A stretch of 64,000 bases of DNA from Providencia rettgeri (GTDB lineage Bacteria; Pseudomonadota; Gammaproteobacteria; Enterobacterales; Enterobacteriaceae): positions 3,720,001 to 3,784,000 of the forward strand of contig NZ_CP096258.1 in NCBI RefSeq assembly GCF_023205015.1, in the 5' to 3' direction. This document shows, one piece after another, positions 1-7,421 of this stretch. Under the pieces are notes generated by a model. That model saw nothing but the letters and a program-made list of their open reading frames with translations. It ran no database searches and had not been told where the DNA came from. Position numbers and translations under genes: made by a program. The first letter of the stretch is position 1. Each line of letters starts with the position of its first letter.

Positions 1-338
1 GAAATTTAGTATTGACCATTTATTAAATAAAAAATGGTAACTCCGATTTCATTATCACCCTTATTGATTTAGTTTCATTTATCCGTCCAATTTATACCTC
101 CTTCGGGAGGTATTTTTTTGTCTAAAATAAAGGTATTGAATCAGTTGAAGAGAAAATCACTTAGATGGGGCATTTTCAGTTATTGTTTTAGGAGCTGCAT
201 AATCAAACACACTCGTAAACTCTAAATAGTTTGAGTTGTAGGTAGGTGGCAAATTGAGTCATCCCGTGAGCATACATAAGTATGTGACTCGGGTGACTCA
301 ATGAAGCCAACACCCCTACCGCTCAAAATATAACGAGT
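1..338. other. Left-edge intergenic region
   Basis: No coding region is supported here. It holds a rho-independent terminator (94-119) for a + strand gene lying off the left edge, then an ERIC repeat (about 213-340) that reaches the end of yhaJ. Nothing else is recognisable between 120 and 212. Confidence 0.7.
94..119 (+). terminator. Intrinsic terminator of an upstream gene
   Basis: Eight-base stem ATACCTCC / GGAGGTAT closed by a TTCG tetraloop and followed by a run of T. The gene it serves lies outside the window. Confidence 0.85.
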
Positions 339-340
339 TT
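213..340. repeat. ERIC element 1
   Basis: About 128 bp matching the ERIC (IRU) consensus. The central palindrome reads ATCCCGTGAGCATACATAAG followed by TATGTGACTCGGGTGA, like the classic ERIC core (CCCAGGAGCTTACATAAGTAAGTGACTGGGG). The flanks carry the usual TCTAAATAGTTTGAGTTG and GCCAACACC...ATAACGAG segments. It abuts the 3' end of yhaJ. Confidence 0.85.
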
Positions 341-1232
341 ACACTCTAAATAATTTTGGGATCTCTCGGAGACACCACGACTTAGCCTCCCCCATACTAT
401 CTCTACGCCACGCCATAATAATATTCGTCTCATGGCTATACTCTGCACCAACCACCTTCAAACGCCCTTCACGAATATCTTGTTCAACTATGGGGTACGG
501 CATTGTCGCAACACCCAGGCCTGCCAATAACGCATTGTGTTTATCTTCAATCGTCGACACCGTTAATCGTTGCTGCTTATCCAACAACTGCACCGTTATC
601 ACGGGTCGCTCACGTGCGGTATCAGCCACGGCGATCCCACGGTACTTCACTCGAGTCGCATCAGATAACGGTTCAGGCTCTTGATGGATGGGATGATCTG
701 GACTCGCTACGTAAATATGGTTAATGGTATATAACGATTTAGAGTTAATCTCTGAAGATGACCGGAAATGCATATCAGGGGCAATCACGATATCCGCTTT
801 ACCGCTTTCAAGTCGCTCCCATGCCCCCGCTAAGACCTCAGTAATCAAAGATAACTGGGTTTCTGACTTTTCCGCCAATCGTTCCACCAGCGGAAAAAGA
901 GAATGAGCAGGAACTAACGCTTCGCACACAATGGTTAAATGTGTTTCCCATCCTTTGGCAAGGGCCTCTGCGTCAGATGTTAGCTTATCAGCGGCTTCAA
1001 GTAGGATCCGACCTCTATCAAGTAGCATCCTACCGACATTAGTAAACTTAGTTCTATGCCCTGAACGGTCAAATAAAATGACATCAAGCTCTTCTTCTAA
1101 TTTTTGCATGGTATAGCTCAGCGCAGAAGGGACTCTCCCCAACTCTTCAGCGGCTGCAGCAAAACTACCACGGCGATCGATTGCATCCATAACTCTTAAT
1201 GATTCAAGCGTTAATGCTCTCTCTTTACTCAT
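339..1232 (-). CDS. yhaJ: LysR-family regulator YhaJ
   Basis: LysR-type transcription factor, 297 aa, the family length. An N-terminal winged helix-turn-helix (about residues 8-65: SFAAAAEELGRVPSALSYTMQKLEEEL) is followed by a periplasmic-binding-protein-like effector domain. Sequence and length match E. coli YhaJ, which is known to respond to aromatic or quinone-like compounds and to activate yqjF. The divergent neighbour is yhaK, as in E. coli, so yhaK is a likely target. The stop codon lies at the edge of an ERIC element, and the last codons resemble an ERIC end, so the C-terminus may have been altered slightly. The effector in this organism is unknown. Confidence 0.9.
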   Translation of the reverse strand: MSKERALTLESLRVMDAIDRRGSFAAAAEELGRVPSALSYTMQKLEEELDVILFDRSGHRTKFTNVGRMLLDRGRILLEAADKLTSDAEALAKGWETHLTIVCEALVPAHSLFPLVERLAEKSETQLSLITEVLAGAWERLESGKADIVIAPDMHFRSSSEINSKSLYTINHIYVASPDHPIHQEPEPLSDATRVKYRGIAVADTARERPVITVQLLDKQQRLTVSTIEDKHNALLAGLGVATMPYPIVEQDIREGRLKVVGAEYSHETNIIMAWRRDSMGEAKSWCLREIPKLFRV

Positions 1233-1355
1233 GAAGCTTCTCTTTCAGGAAATTTGAACAAGGGAAACAGATTAACTGGCTAACAATTCAACGTCCAGCT
1301 ATTTATTATAACAATAGATTATTAACTTATTTATTTTTGATGGGGGGTAACCATT

Positions 1356-2057
1356 ATGATGATACTGAGACCCGCTAATCATTGCGGCAAAGCTGATTAT
1401 GGTTGGCTACAAGCGCGTTATTCCTTTTCATTTGGCCATTATTTTGACCCAGACTTTATGGGTTTTAAAACACTCAGAGTGCTAAATCAAGAAGTTATCG
1501 CGCCACAAAATGCATTACAGCCAAGAACCTACCCACATGTCGATATCTTAAATATCATATTAAAAGGGCATGCGGAGTATCGTGATAGCTCAGGTAATAC
1601 TATCCAAGCGAATGAAGGGGAATGTGTGCGTTTTTCACCGCGCCCAGATCTCAGTTACAGTGAACAAAATGTGTGCCCAAAAACACCGCTAACACGTTTA
1701 CAGCTCTGGCTCAATGCTTGCCCACAGCTAGAATCGTTACCTTTGCAAAAAATAACCATTAATGAAAATGAGAACAGACTGATCGCATCTCCTGACGGGG
1801 AGCAACAAAGTATTCAATTACGTCAACAAATTTGGATCACCCAAATTCATTTGGCAGCCAATGAATCATTAGTTATAACGCTAAAAGGAAGAAACTCATT
1901 TCTTCAATCTATACATGGTGGAGCAACATTGCGTACACCAAAAGGCGAGCAGTTAGGAATGAATTGCAATGACGGGGCGTTTATCCAAGACGATAATCAA
2001 GTCATTATTAGTGCAGATAAACCGTTTAGAGGTCTATTAATTGACCTTGGGGAATAA
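1356..2057 (+). CDS. yhaK: Pirin-family protein YhaK
   Basis: Bicupin of the pirin family, 233 aa, the same length as E. coli YhaK and clearly similar (GWLQARYSFSFGHYFDP near the N-terminus, PHVDILNIILKGHAEYRDS in the first cupin). The E. coli protein is cytosolic and proposed to sense or respond to reactive oxygen or nitrogen species; its enzymatic role is not settled. A GGGGG ribosome-binding site lies 8 nt before the ATG ATG start; either ATG could be used. It is divergent from yhaJ across a 123-bp gap, the classic arrangement for a LysR regulator and its target. Confidence 0.9.
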   Translation: MMILRPANHCGKADYGWLQARYSFSFGHYFDPDFMGFKTLRVLNQEVIAPQNALQPRTYPHVDILNIILKGHAEYRDSSGNTIQANEGECVRFSPRPDLSYSEQNVCPKTPLTRLQLWLNACPQLESLPLQKITINENENRLIASPDGEQQSIQLRQQIWITQIHLAANESLVITLKGRNSFLQSIHGGATLRTPKGEQLGMNCNDGAFIQDDNQVIISADKPFRGLLIDLGE

Positions 2058-2084
2058 AAACCAGTCCCTTCCAGCTATAACAGC

Positions 2085-2116
2085 ATGAAATTTGCGAACA
2101 GATCCGCAAATTTCAT
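2085..2116. repeat. 12-bp perfect inverted repeat after yhaK
   Basis: Arms ATGAAATTTGCG and CGCAAATTTCAT around an 8-nt loop. There is no T-run, so it is a poor intrinsic terminator. It could be an mRNA 3' hairpin for yhaK or a protein-binding site upstream of the next regulator gene. Confidence 0.7.
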
Positions 2117-2231
2117 GATTTACATATCCTACATATTGACATGCTTGTGTTAGAGTCCTGCCATTAGCGAGCAAAAAATACGTGATTTTCTTGCTCAAAT
2201 GCTTTTTTGTTTTGATTTTAAAGGTGTTTCC

Positions 2232-4169
2232 GTGGCTCTATTCACTCAACAGCGACATAATCAAATTTTTGCTCAAATTCTTAATGAGGTTGTGCCTCAA
2301 GACGAATTAGCAAAAAACTTTTCGGTTTCTACTCGAACGATTCGTTCTGATATCAATGAAATCAATGAATTGATACAGCCATATAGTGCACATATTGTGT
2401 ATGAGCGAGGTCGTGGTTACCGGTTGAAAATTGAAGATGAAGCCCTATTTGCCACTTTTACGCAACAAAATGATGAAGACAGCCATATTCCTCGCACGAG
2501 CAAAGAACGCATTGATGCCCTGCTATTAAAACTCTTAATGCTATCACTCCCCGTAAAACTTGATGATATCGCTGAAGAGTGGTTTATCAGCCGCGGTACA
2601 TTACAGCAAGATATGGGCGCGGTACGAGAACAGCTCCAAAAATACCAAATTGCGTTAGAAAGCATTCCTCATCAAGGCATTCGTTTAAACGGTAGCGAGT
2701 GGGCGGTTCGCGCTTGTATGACCGAAACTTTATGGCGTCGTTATTCCGCACAGATAACGCCTGATTTATCCACTTTCCGTCCAGATTGCCTTGATAATTT
2801 AGACCTGACATACATCGATAAAGTTTTGCATAACAGTATGAATCGCTTTGATATTCGCATTAGTAATGAAGGGCATTTGTACTTGGTTTTTAATTGTGCA
2901 GTCACTATTTTACGCATCACTCGCGGACATGAACTCACCACCGCTGTCAAAGATGATGACAGTGAAGAAGCGATCCGCAAAGCCTGTGGTGAAATATCTA
3001 AAGGGTTAATCTACTTCCTTGGCAATGACTTGTCAGGCGCAGAGCTTAGCTATTTACATGACCAAATTATCGCCCAACGCATTAGTCACCAAGACTCAAG
3101 CACGCAAAAAAATGGAACGCATAATGAGCTATGCGAATATATTTTAAGTTATATTAATGAATTATATAATTATGATTTGCGTAACGATGAAAAGCTCAAA
3201 AAAGATCTCAATACGCATCTCGCTGCGTTGATCACTCGCTTGCAATACCATATTTCCACACCAAACCCATTACTTTCTGATATTAAACAATATTATCCTT
3301 TTGCTTATGATGTCACACTGAGCGCGTTGACCAGTGCCAGCAAACAGTTACTCCCTCATCCTATTAGCGAGGACGAGTTAGGTTATTTAGCGGTGCATAT
3401 CGGTGTCAGTCTTGAAAGAAATTATGGCGCTGGCTCTATTCGCCAAACGGAAGTACTGGTGGTAACGGATGCTGGAAACTCCACGTTTCGCGTGGTTGAA
3501 TCTAAAATCATGCGTGAATTTCCACAACTCAAATTTAGCCGAGGGTTAACGCTACAAGAGTATGAGTCTTTGGATGAAGTCTCTGAAGATTTCGTCATTA
3601 CCACGGTGCGAATTTCAGAGAAAAACAAACCTGTCATTAAAATCGCACCTTTTCCAACCCCCTATCAGCTAGAGCAAGTTGGCCGCCTAGCGATGGTTGA
3701 CCAAACTCGCCCTTATATTATCGAGCGTTTTTTTGATGAACGGTTCTTCATGGTCATCAATGAAAAAATTAGCCAAGAAGAGCTCTTTCAAATGGTTTGC
3801 CATAAATTACAGCAAGAAGGTTATGTCACACCCGATTTTTACCCTTCACTGCAAGAGCGTGAATCAATTGTGTCCACTTTGCTTGGGGAAGGCATTGCAT
3901 TGCCCCACTCTTTAGGACTACTCGCCAATAAAACGGTAGTTGCAACCGTTGTCGCCCCCAAAGGCATTGAGTGGAATAAAGAAACCAAAGAGAACGCTTA
4001 TGTCATTTTCTTACTGGCAATTAGCAAAACAGACTATGAAGAAGCAATGGCTATTTATGATTTATTCGTTACCTTTGTAAAAGAAAAAACGACTCGTCGC
4101 TTAGTCAGCGTCAAAAATTTCAATGAATTCCAAGTGATAGCTAAAGATAGCTTAGCGCGTATTCTTTAA
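2232..4169 (+). CDS. PRD/EII-domain transcriptional activator (MtlR/LicR type)
   Basis: BglG/MtlR-class regulator, about 645 aa. Domains in order: DeoR-like helix-turn-helix (about 10-65), a second Mga-like HTH (95-150), PRD1 (190-295, His215), PRD2 (310-398, His329 and His389), an EIIB-like domain (407-500) and an EIIA-like domain (510-645, with His559 in ALPHS). Proteins of this type are controlled by PTS phosphorylation of their histidines. The EIIB-like domain reads VVTDAGNST where a phosphorylatable Cys normally sits, so that site seems lost. I chose the GTG at 2232, which has AAAGG 7 nt upstream and places the HTH at the usual distance; an ATG at 2199 is in frame but lacks a ribosome-binding site. 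Its position before the DUF operon marks it as that operon's regulator. Confidence 0.85.
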   Translation: MALFTQQRHNQIFAQILNEVVPQDELAKNFSVSTRTIRSDINEINELIQPYSAHIVYERGRGYRLKIEDEALFATFTQQNDEDSHIPRTSKERIDALLLKLLMLSLPVKLDDIAEEWFISRGTLQQDMGAVREQLQKYQIALESIPHQGIRLNGSEWAVRACMTETLWRRYSAQITPDLSTFRPDCLDNLDLTYIDKVLHNSMNRFDIRISNEGHLYLVFNCAVTILRITRGHELTTAVKDDDSEEAIRKACGEISKGLIYFLGNDLSGAELSYLHDQIIAQRISHQDSSTQKNGTHNELCEYILSYINELYNYDLRNDEKLKKDLNTHLAALITRLQYHISTPNPLLSDIKQYYPFAYDVTLSALTSASKQLLPHPISEDELGYLAVHIGVSLERNYGAGSIRQTEVLVVTDAGNSTFRVVESKIMREFPQLKFSRGLTLQEYESLDEVSEDFVITTVRISEKNKPVIKIAPFPTPYQLEQVGRLAMVDQTRPYIIERFFDERFFMVINEKISQEELFQMVCHKLQQEGYVTPDFYPSLQERESIVSTLLGEGIALPHSLGLLANKTVVATVVAPKGIEWNKETKENAYVIFLLAISKTDYEEAMAIYDLFVTFVKEKTTRRLVSVKNFNEFQVIAKDSLARIL

Positions 4170-4174
4170 TTTGA

Positions 4175-4220
4175 TAGCAACTTCCACTTTGGAGTGGAAA
4201 AGAGGGAGTTGCTAATTTTT
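4175..4220 (+). terminator. Terminator after the PRD regulator
   Basis: Two-tier hairpin. The outer arms are TAGCAACT and AGTTGCTA; the inner arms are TTCCACT and AGTGGAA (4182-4199). It is followed by TTTTT. The inner arms are the same half-sites that recur through the control region, so the structure may double as an operator. Confidence 0.7.
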
Positions 4221-4476
4221 ACGTGATCCTAGCCACAACTCTCGCAAATATTTCCCTATCCTAAACGATCTGTTTTACACACAAAACGACTAAGTGGAAG
4301 CAATTACAACTAATATAAAATAATTTCCATTTATAATTTCCACTTTCTTTTCCAGTTCATTTTTTTGTTTCCATTTTGTAGTTAAAAAAATAATCAATTG
4401 ATAAATAACACATTTTATTCACGCTATTGTTATTTTTATCCTTTTTAGAGAGTTGACTGATGTCAATTTTTCCACT
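4182..4476. promoter_or_regulatory. Dispersed TTTCCACTT half-sites
   Basis: Half-sites at 4182-4199 (inverted pair TTCCACT/AGTGGAA, 4-bp spacer), 4292-4299 (AAGTGGAA), 4335-4345 (AATTTCCACTT) and 4468-4476 (TTTCCACTT). The recurrence in 300 bp of non-coding DNA between a regulator and the operon next to it suggests accessory binding sites for that regulator. Binding is inferred. Confidence 0.6.
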
Positions 4477-4520
4477 TAACTTCCAAATAGAACAAAAAAT
4501 ACACTCTTTAGCTTCCAAAC

Positions 4521-4544
4521 AATTTCCACTTACAAGTGGAAATT
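4521..4544. promoter_or_regulatory. Perfect palindromic operator upstream of the operon
   Basis: Arms AATTTCCACTT and AAGTGGAAATT, 2-bp spacer, no mismatches. Its centre is about 60 bp before the transcription start implied by the candidate -10, a normal place for an activator. It is best read as the main binding site of the PRD regulator. Confidence 0.7.
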
Positions 4545-4579
4545 CCCTGCCTGCAAAAAATACGAATAAGCGTCTAATG

Positions 4580-4585
4580 TATAAG
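4580..4585 (+). promoter_or_regulatory. Candidate -10 box of the DUF operon
   Basis: TATAAG preceded by TG, with no recognisable -35 hexamer (the region reads AAAATA). A weak promoter of this kind fits dependence on an activator bound at 4521-4544. No sigma-54 type -24/-12 pair is visible. Confidence 0.4.
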
Positions 4586-4640
4586 ACATGAAGGAACAGA
4601 GTAGTCTAACTTGCAATATTACTTTGGATTTTAAATAGTT

Positions 4641-4979
4641 ATGAGTGAATCAGTTGTCGTTTTTAAAATGTTAGAACATAACCTTGATATTGATGAGGTG
4701 ACACAAAAACTGCTAGCAGTGATTACTGACTGGCTCAAGCAGGAGGGCTGCTACACCACAGATGTACAACAACAAATGTTGGAGTCTCATTTACGTGCCA
4801 TGGTTGGTAGAGCAAAAACGGGTGAAGCCTTACCAGAGGTCGATATCAGCTTATTCGATGAAATTTCTGAACATTCGATAGCGCTCGCACAACGGGTTGT
4901 TGACACACTTCCCGGTTTAGCACCTGAAGAGACCTATTTACTCTCTGTTCACTTTGAAGTCGCACGTTCAAATGATTAA
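4641..4979 (+). CDS. Single-PRD protein (EF_0829/AHA_3910 family)
   Basis: Small soluble protein, 112 aa, consisting of one PTS regulation domain with no DNA-binding part. Two histidines sit where PRDs carry their phosphorylation sites: His50 in LESHLRAMVGRA and His104 in LLSVHFEVA. Free-standing PRDs of this family occur as the first gene of the conserved cluster in Enterococcus and Aeromonas. The role is unknown; it could accept or pass phosphoryl groups, or modulate the large PRD regulator. It opens the operon and is 32 bp from the next gene. The ribosome-binding site is weak; an internal Met at residue 10 is a less likely start. Confidence 0.8.
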   Translation: MSESVVVFKMLEHNLDIDEVTQKLLAVITDWLKQEGCYTTDVQQQMLESHLRAMVGRAKTGEALPEVDISLFDEISEHSIALAQRVVDTLPGLAPEETYLLSVHFEVARSND

Positions 4980-5011
4980 TTACTAATTTTGTAGGATTTG
5001 GAGAATATTTT

Positions 5012-5377
5012 ATGAAACAGATCGTTGTTGTTATCGGTGACCGTTTAGGTAAAGGCCAAAAAGTAGCTGCAGGTGTTGAAGCTGCGGGTGGTAAAGCGGT
5101 TGTTGTTCCGGGTGTCGCTGCTGACATGAAACTCGGTGATGTGATGAACGCAGAGCAAGCCGATTTGGGTATCTCATTTTGTGGTAGTGGTGGCGCTGGC
5201 GCAATCACAGCACAAACTAAATATGGCTATAAAGCTCGCTATGGGATGCGCTCTATTGAAGAGGGAGAAACCGCGATTGCAGATGGTTGCAACGTACTAG
5301 GTTTCGGTTTTATGGACAAGGAAGAGTTAGGCGAGCGCTTGGTAAAAGCATTCAATAAAAAATACGGCAACGCTTAA
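5012..5377 (+). CDS. Glycine-rich SFCGS family protein
   Basis: Soluble protein of 121 aa belonging to the Gly_rich_SFCGS family. The signature ISFCGSGGAGA spans residues 54-64 with Cys57 in a glycine-rich loop. Alternating strands and helices (MKQIVVVIGD..., KAVVVPGV...) suggest a small Rossmann-like fold. The Cys in a Gly/Ser loop resembles the phosphorylated Cys loop of PTS EIIB domains, although it is not next to the first strand as in EIIB. The function is not established. A GGAG site precedes the ATG, and the stop codon overlaps the next start (TAATG), so translation is coupled to the DUF4312 gene. Confidence 0.85.
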   Translation: MKQIVVVIGDRLGKGQKVAAGVEAAGGKAVVVPGVAADMKLGDVMNAEQADLGISFCGSGGAGAITAQTKYGYKARYGMRSIEEGETAIADGCNVLGFGFMDKEELGERLVKAFNKKYGNA

Positions 5378-5673
5378 TGAAAAAATCTATCGAAACGGTT
5401 GTGCGGGTTACAGGGCAAGGCGACACTAAGCAAAAAGCAATAGCTGACGCCTTAAATTCAATTCAAAAAACCGTACTGAAAAACAGCACAGACATCATCC
5501 TACGGATAGAACCAAAGGATGTTGAAGTGATTAGTGCTCACTCTCATTCGCGGACAGAAAAATTTCTCTTTCTCTTTTTGCCACGCAAACGTGAACATTT
5601 TCGTGTTGTACTCGACGTTTCGCTGGATGTCACTTTACTTTCTGTCAACGAAATACCATTTACAGAACAATAA
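5377..5673 (+). CDS. DUF4312 family protein
   Basis: 98-aa protein matching the DUF4312 family, which to my knowledge occurs only in this cluster. It has no membrane segment or signal peptide but a notable hydrophobic-basic stretch (KFLFLFLPRKREHFRVV, about 62-78) that might touch the membrane proteins encoded next. The start overlaps the previous stop by one base. Its function is unknown; its constant place between the SFCGS gene and two membrane proteins suggests a cytosolic partner of a transporter. Confidence 0.8.
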   Translation: MKKSIETVVRVTGQGDTKQKAIADALNSIQKTVLKNSTDIILRIEPKDVEVISAHSHSRTEKFLFLFLPRKREHFRVVLDVSLDVTLLSVNEIPFTEQ

Positions 5674-5699
5674 TAGCAATCAGGTCTGGAGTTAATTCC

Positions 5700-6491
5700 A
5701 TGAGTGAAACTGCATCTTTTTTAGAAATATTGGGTATGTCCCTGATTATCGGTGGGCTTTGCGGCTTTGGCTTAGGCGCAGGGGCTGCGCGTATGTTCCA
5801 CGCACCAACCGTACAAGGTATGGGGGCATTCCGTACATTGGGTGAGCTGAACGCGTGCGAAGGCGACCCAGCTTCTCACTTTTCTTTCGGCTTAGGGTTC
5901 TTCTTTAACGCATGGGCGTCGTCAGTTGCCGCAGGGGCATTTACACAAGACGTTGACCACCGCATCATCCCAAACTGGGGGGCCGCAGCGCTACTAACCA
6001 AAAACCGTAGCGTTGCTGACACACTGCATAACCCGAAAAAAATGGCTATCGCTTGTGCCATCATCGGGGCATTAGTAGTCGCCTTCTTAAACACCACCGC
6101 TTCTGCTGTTCCGGCTGCTCTGCAAACAACAGCCATTAACGTACTGGTACCTGCCGCAAACTTGCTCGTTAACACAGTGATGCCTGTTATCTTCTGGTTA
6201 GCCGCGATGGATGCAGGCCGTCGTTCAGGTTTCTGGGCAACGCTATTTGGTGGTTGCGCCCAATTAATCATGGGGAATGCCATCCCTGGTTTAGTTTTAG
6301 GTATCTTGATTGGTAAAGGCGTTGATGACAACGGCTGGAACCGTATCACTCGCACAATGATGGTAACCGTCGTTCTACTGTTCGTTCTTAGCGGCTTCTT
6401 CCGTGAATTCGATCTGAAGATGATCACCTCTTTCAACCTAGATAAACCATTGTGGCTTGAATACGTCCACGGTCTGCTGAGCGGGAAATAA
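5700..6491 (+). CDS. DUF4311 membrane protein, putative transporter subunit
   Basis: 263-aa integral membrane protein of the DUF4311 family with about six hydrophobic segments (roughly 8-30, 65-85, 110-130, 145-170, 180-205, 215-235). Glycine-rich helices, such as IIGGLCGFGLGAGAARM near the N-terminus, are typical of carriers. A good ribosome-binding site (TGGAG, 8 nt) precedes the ATG. It is followed after 2 bp by DUF4310. No transport activity has been shown for this family as far as I know; a two-component permease with DUF4310 is the simplest reading, similar in layout to multi-subunit PTS permeases. Confidence 0.8.
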   Translation: MSETASFLEILGMSLIIGGLCGFGLGAGAARMFHAPTVQGMGAFRTLGELNACEGDPASHFSFGLGFFFNAWASSVAAGAFTQDVDHRIIPNWGAAALLTKNRSVADTLHNPKKMAIACAIIGALVVAFLNTTASAVPAALQTTAINVLVPAANLLVNTVMPVIFWLAAMDAGRRSGFWATLFGGCAQLIMGNAIPGLVLGILIGKGVDDNGWNRITRTMMVTVVLLFVLSGFFREFDLKMITSFNLDKPLWLEYVHGLLSGK

Positions 6492-6493
6492 TC

Positions 6494-7162
6494 ATGACAA
6501 CTGAAATTAACAAACAAGATTTTTGGTATGCAGAGTGGTCCTTCCCGATTTTTGTCGGGCTGTTATCCGCAGGGATCTTCGCAGGTACCCACATGTATGT
6601 CGTCTACGGCTTTGGGGCATTTAACGAAGTGGCGTTCGTTGCCATGTTACGTGCAGGGTTAGATACCGGCGTATATGGTGCGGTTGCCGCATTTGGTGCG
6701 GTTGCCGCATTTGGTGCGAGTTTCCTATTTGCTCGGATTATCGAAGGCTCACTGGTGGGTATTTTAGATATTGGTGGCGCACTACAAACTGGTATTGGCC
6801 TCGGTGTTCCTGCCTTATTTTTAGCCGCGGGTTGGGATTTTTTAGTCACTAACTTTTGGATGTCGTTACTAACTGGCTTATTCCTTGGCGTATTAATCGG
6901 CTTACTGATTGTATTTGCACGTAAATTCACGATTGCTCAGGCTAACTCAACCTTTGGTGCTGACGTCATGATGGGCGCGGGTAATACCTCCGGCCGTTTC
7001 TTAGGCCCATTGATTATTTTAGCTGCGATGGCCGCATCTATTCCAATCGGAATTGGCTCTTTAATTGGCGCATTGATTTTCTATGTATGGCAAAAACCCG
7101 TTGCCGGCGGGGCAATTTTAGGGGCGATGTTGTTCGGTTATTTCTTCCCAATCGTCGCCTAA
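6494..7162 (+). CDS. DUF4310 membrane protein, putative transporter subunit
   Basis: 222-aa integral membrane protein of the DUF4310 family with about five or six hydrophobic segments. It starts 2 bp after the DUF4311 stop, so the two are probably made together as one membrane complex. Residues GAVAAF are duplicated in tandem (encoded at 6677-6712 by two identical 18-bp units), lengthening one predicted helix. A GC-rich hairpin without a T-run follows the stop codon. Transport of the substrate used by the downstream enzymes is inferred from context only. Confidence 0.8.
   Translation: MTTEINKQDFWYAEWSFPIFVGLLSAGIFAGTHMYVVYGFGAFNEVAFVAMLRAGLDTGVYGAVAAFGAVAAFGASFLFARIIEGSLVGILDIGGALQTGIGLGVPALFLAAGWDFLVTNFWMSLLTGLFLGVLIGLLIVFARKFTIAQANSTFGADVMMGAGNTSGRFLGPLIILAAMAASIPIGIGSLIGALIFYVWQKPVAGGAILGAMLFGYFFPIVA
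6677..6712 (+). repeat. 18-bp tandem duplication inside the DUF4310 gene
   Basis: Two identical copies of GGTGCGGTTGCCGCATTT, each encoding Gly-Ala-Val-Ala-Ala-Phe, followed by the start of a third (GGTGCG). In frame; changes helix length rather than breaking the gene. Confidence 0.9.
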
Positions 7163-7172
7163 CTCGTATCCT

Positions 7173-7192
7173 CCCGGAGCATCGGCTCCGGG
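7173..7192 (+). other. GC-rich hairpin between transporter and enzyme genes
   Basis: Arms CCCGGAGC and GCTCCGGG around a 4-nt loop, 10 bp after the DUF4310 stop. It has no T-run, so it more likely protects mRNA 3' ends or partly attenuates than terminates fully. Confidence 0.65.
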
Positions 7193-7218
7193 TTACTGAA
7201 TAACATCATTAAAAGCAG

Positions 7219-7275
7219 GCTCGAAATAGTTCAAAGAGTAGCGTAAGAGTAACCAATAACGCTGCGGTTGACATC
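7219..7275. repeat. Internally deleted ERIC relic
   Basis: CTCGAAATAGTTCAAAG resembles an ERIC left end, and CCAATAACGCTGCGGTTGACA closely resembles the right part of the intact ERIC 125 bp downstream (CCAACAACGCTGCGGTTTGA). The central palindrome is missing. Probably an old copy that lost its middle. Confidence 0.55.
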
Positions 7276-7296
7276 ATTTAGAATACGCACTTAAGC

Positions 7297-7421
7297 ATAC
7301 TCTAAATAATTCAAATCGCAGCTAGGCGGCAAACGACGATATCCCTAGGAGCATACACTAGTATGTGACTAGGGTAGCGGAAGTGCTGCCAACAACGCTG
7401 CGGTTTGAAGTATGACGAGTA
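7297..7421. repeat. ERIC element 2
   Basis: About 125 bp with typical ends (TACTCTAAATAATTCAAAT and GAAGTATGACGAGTA) and the central core ATCCCTAGGAGCATACACTA / TATGTGACTAGGGT. It lies within the operon, just before the amidohydrolase gene, so it is probably transcribed and folds into a long hairpin in the mRNA. Confidence 0.9.

Larger units (their letters stand above)
4170..4640. other. Control region of the DUF4310-4312 operon
   Basis: 470 bp, very AT-rich and non-coding. It contains the regulator's terminator, five places with TTCCACT/AGTGGAA half-sites, a perfect long palindrome at 4521-4544 and a candidate -10 at 4580-4585. A CRP-like site with two mismatches (CGTGA-N6-CCACA, 4222-4237) is also present but lies far from the presumed start of transcription. 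Confidence 0.75.

Noticed and set aside
4500..4640. Sigma-54 promoter for the DUF/dga operon, as in the Salmonella dga operon
   Set aside because: No GG-N10-GC element is visible, and the regulator is a PRD protein rather than a sigma-54 activator.
5876..6517. 213-codon open frame antisense to DUF4311
   Set aside because: Lies opposite a clear membrane-protein gene; low-complexity Pro/Ala-rich product typical of an antisense shadow.
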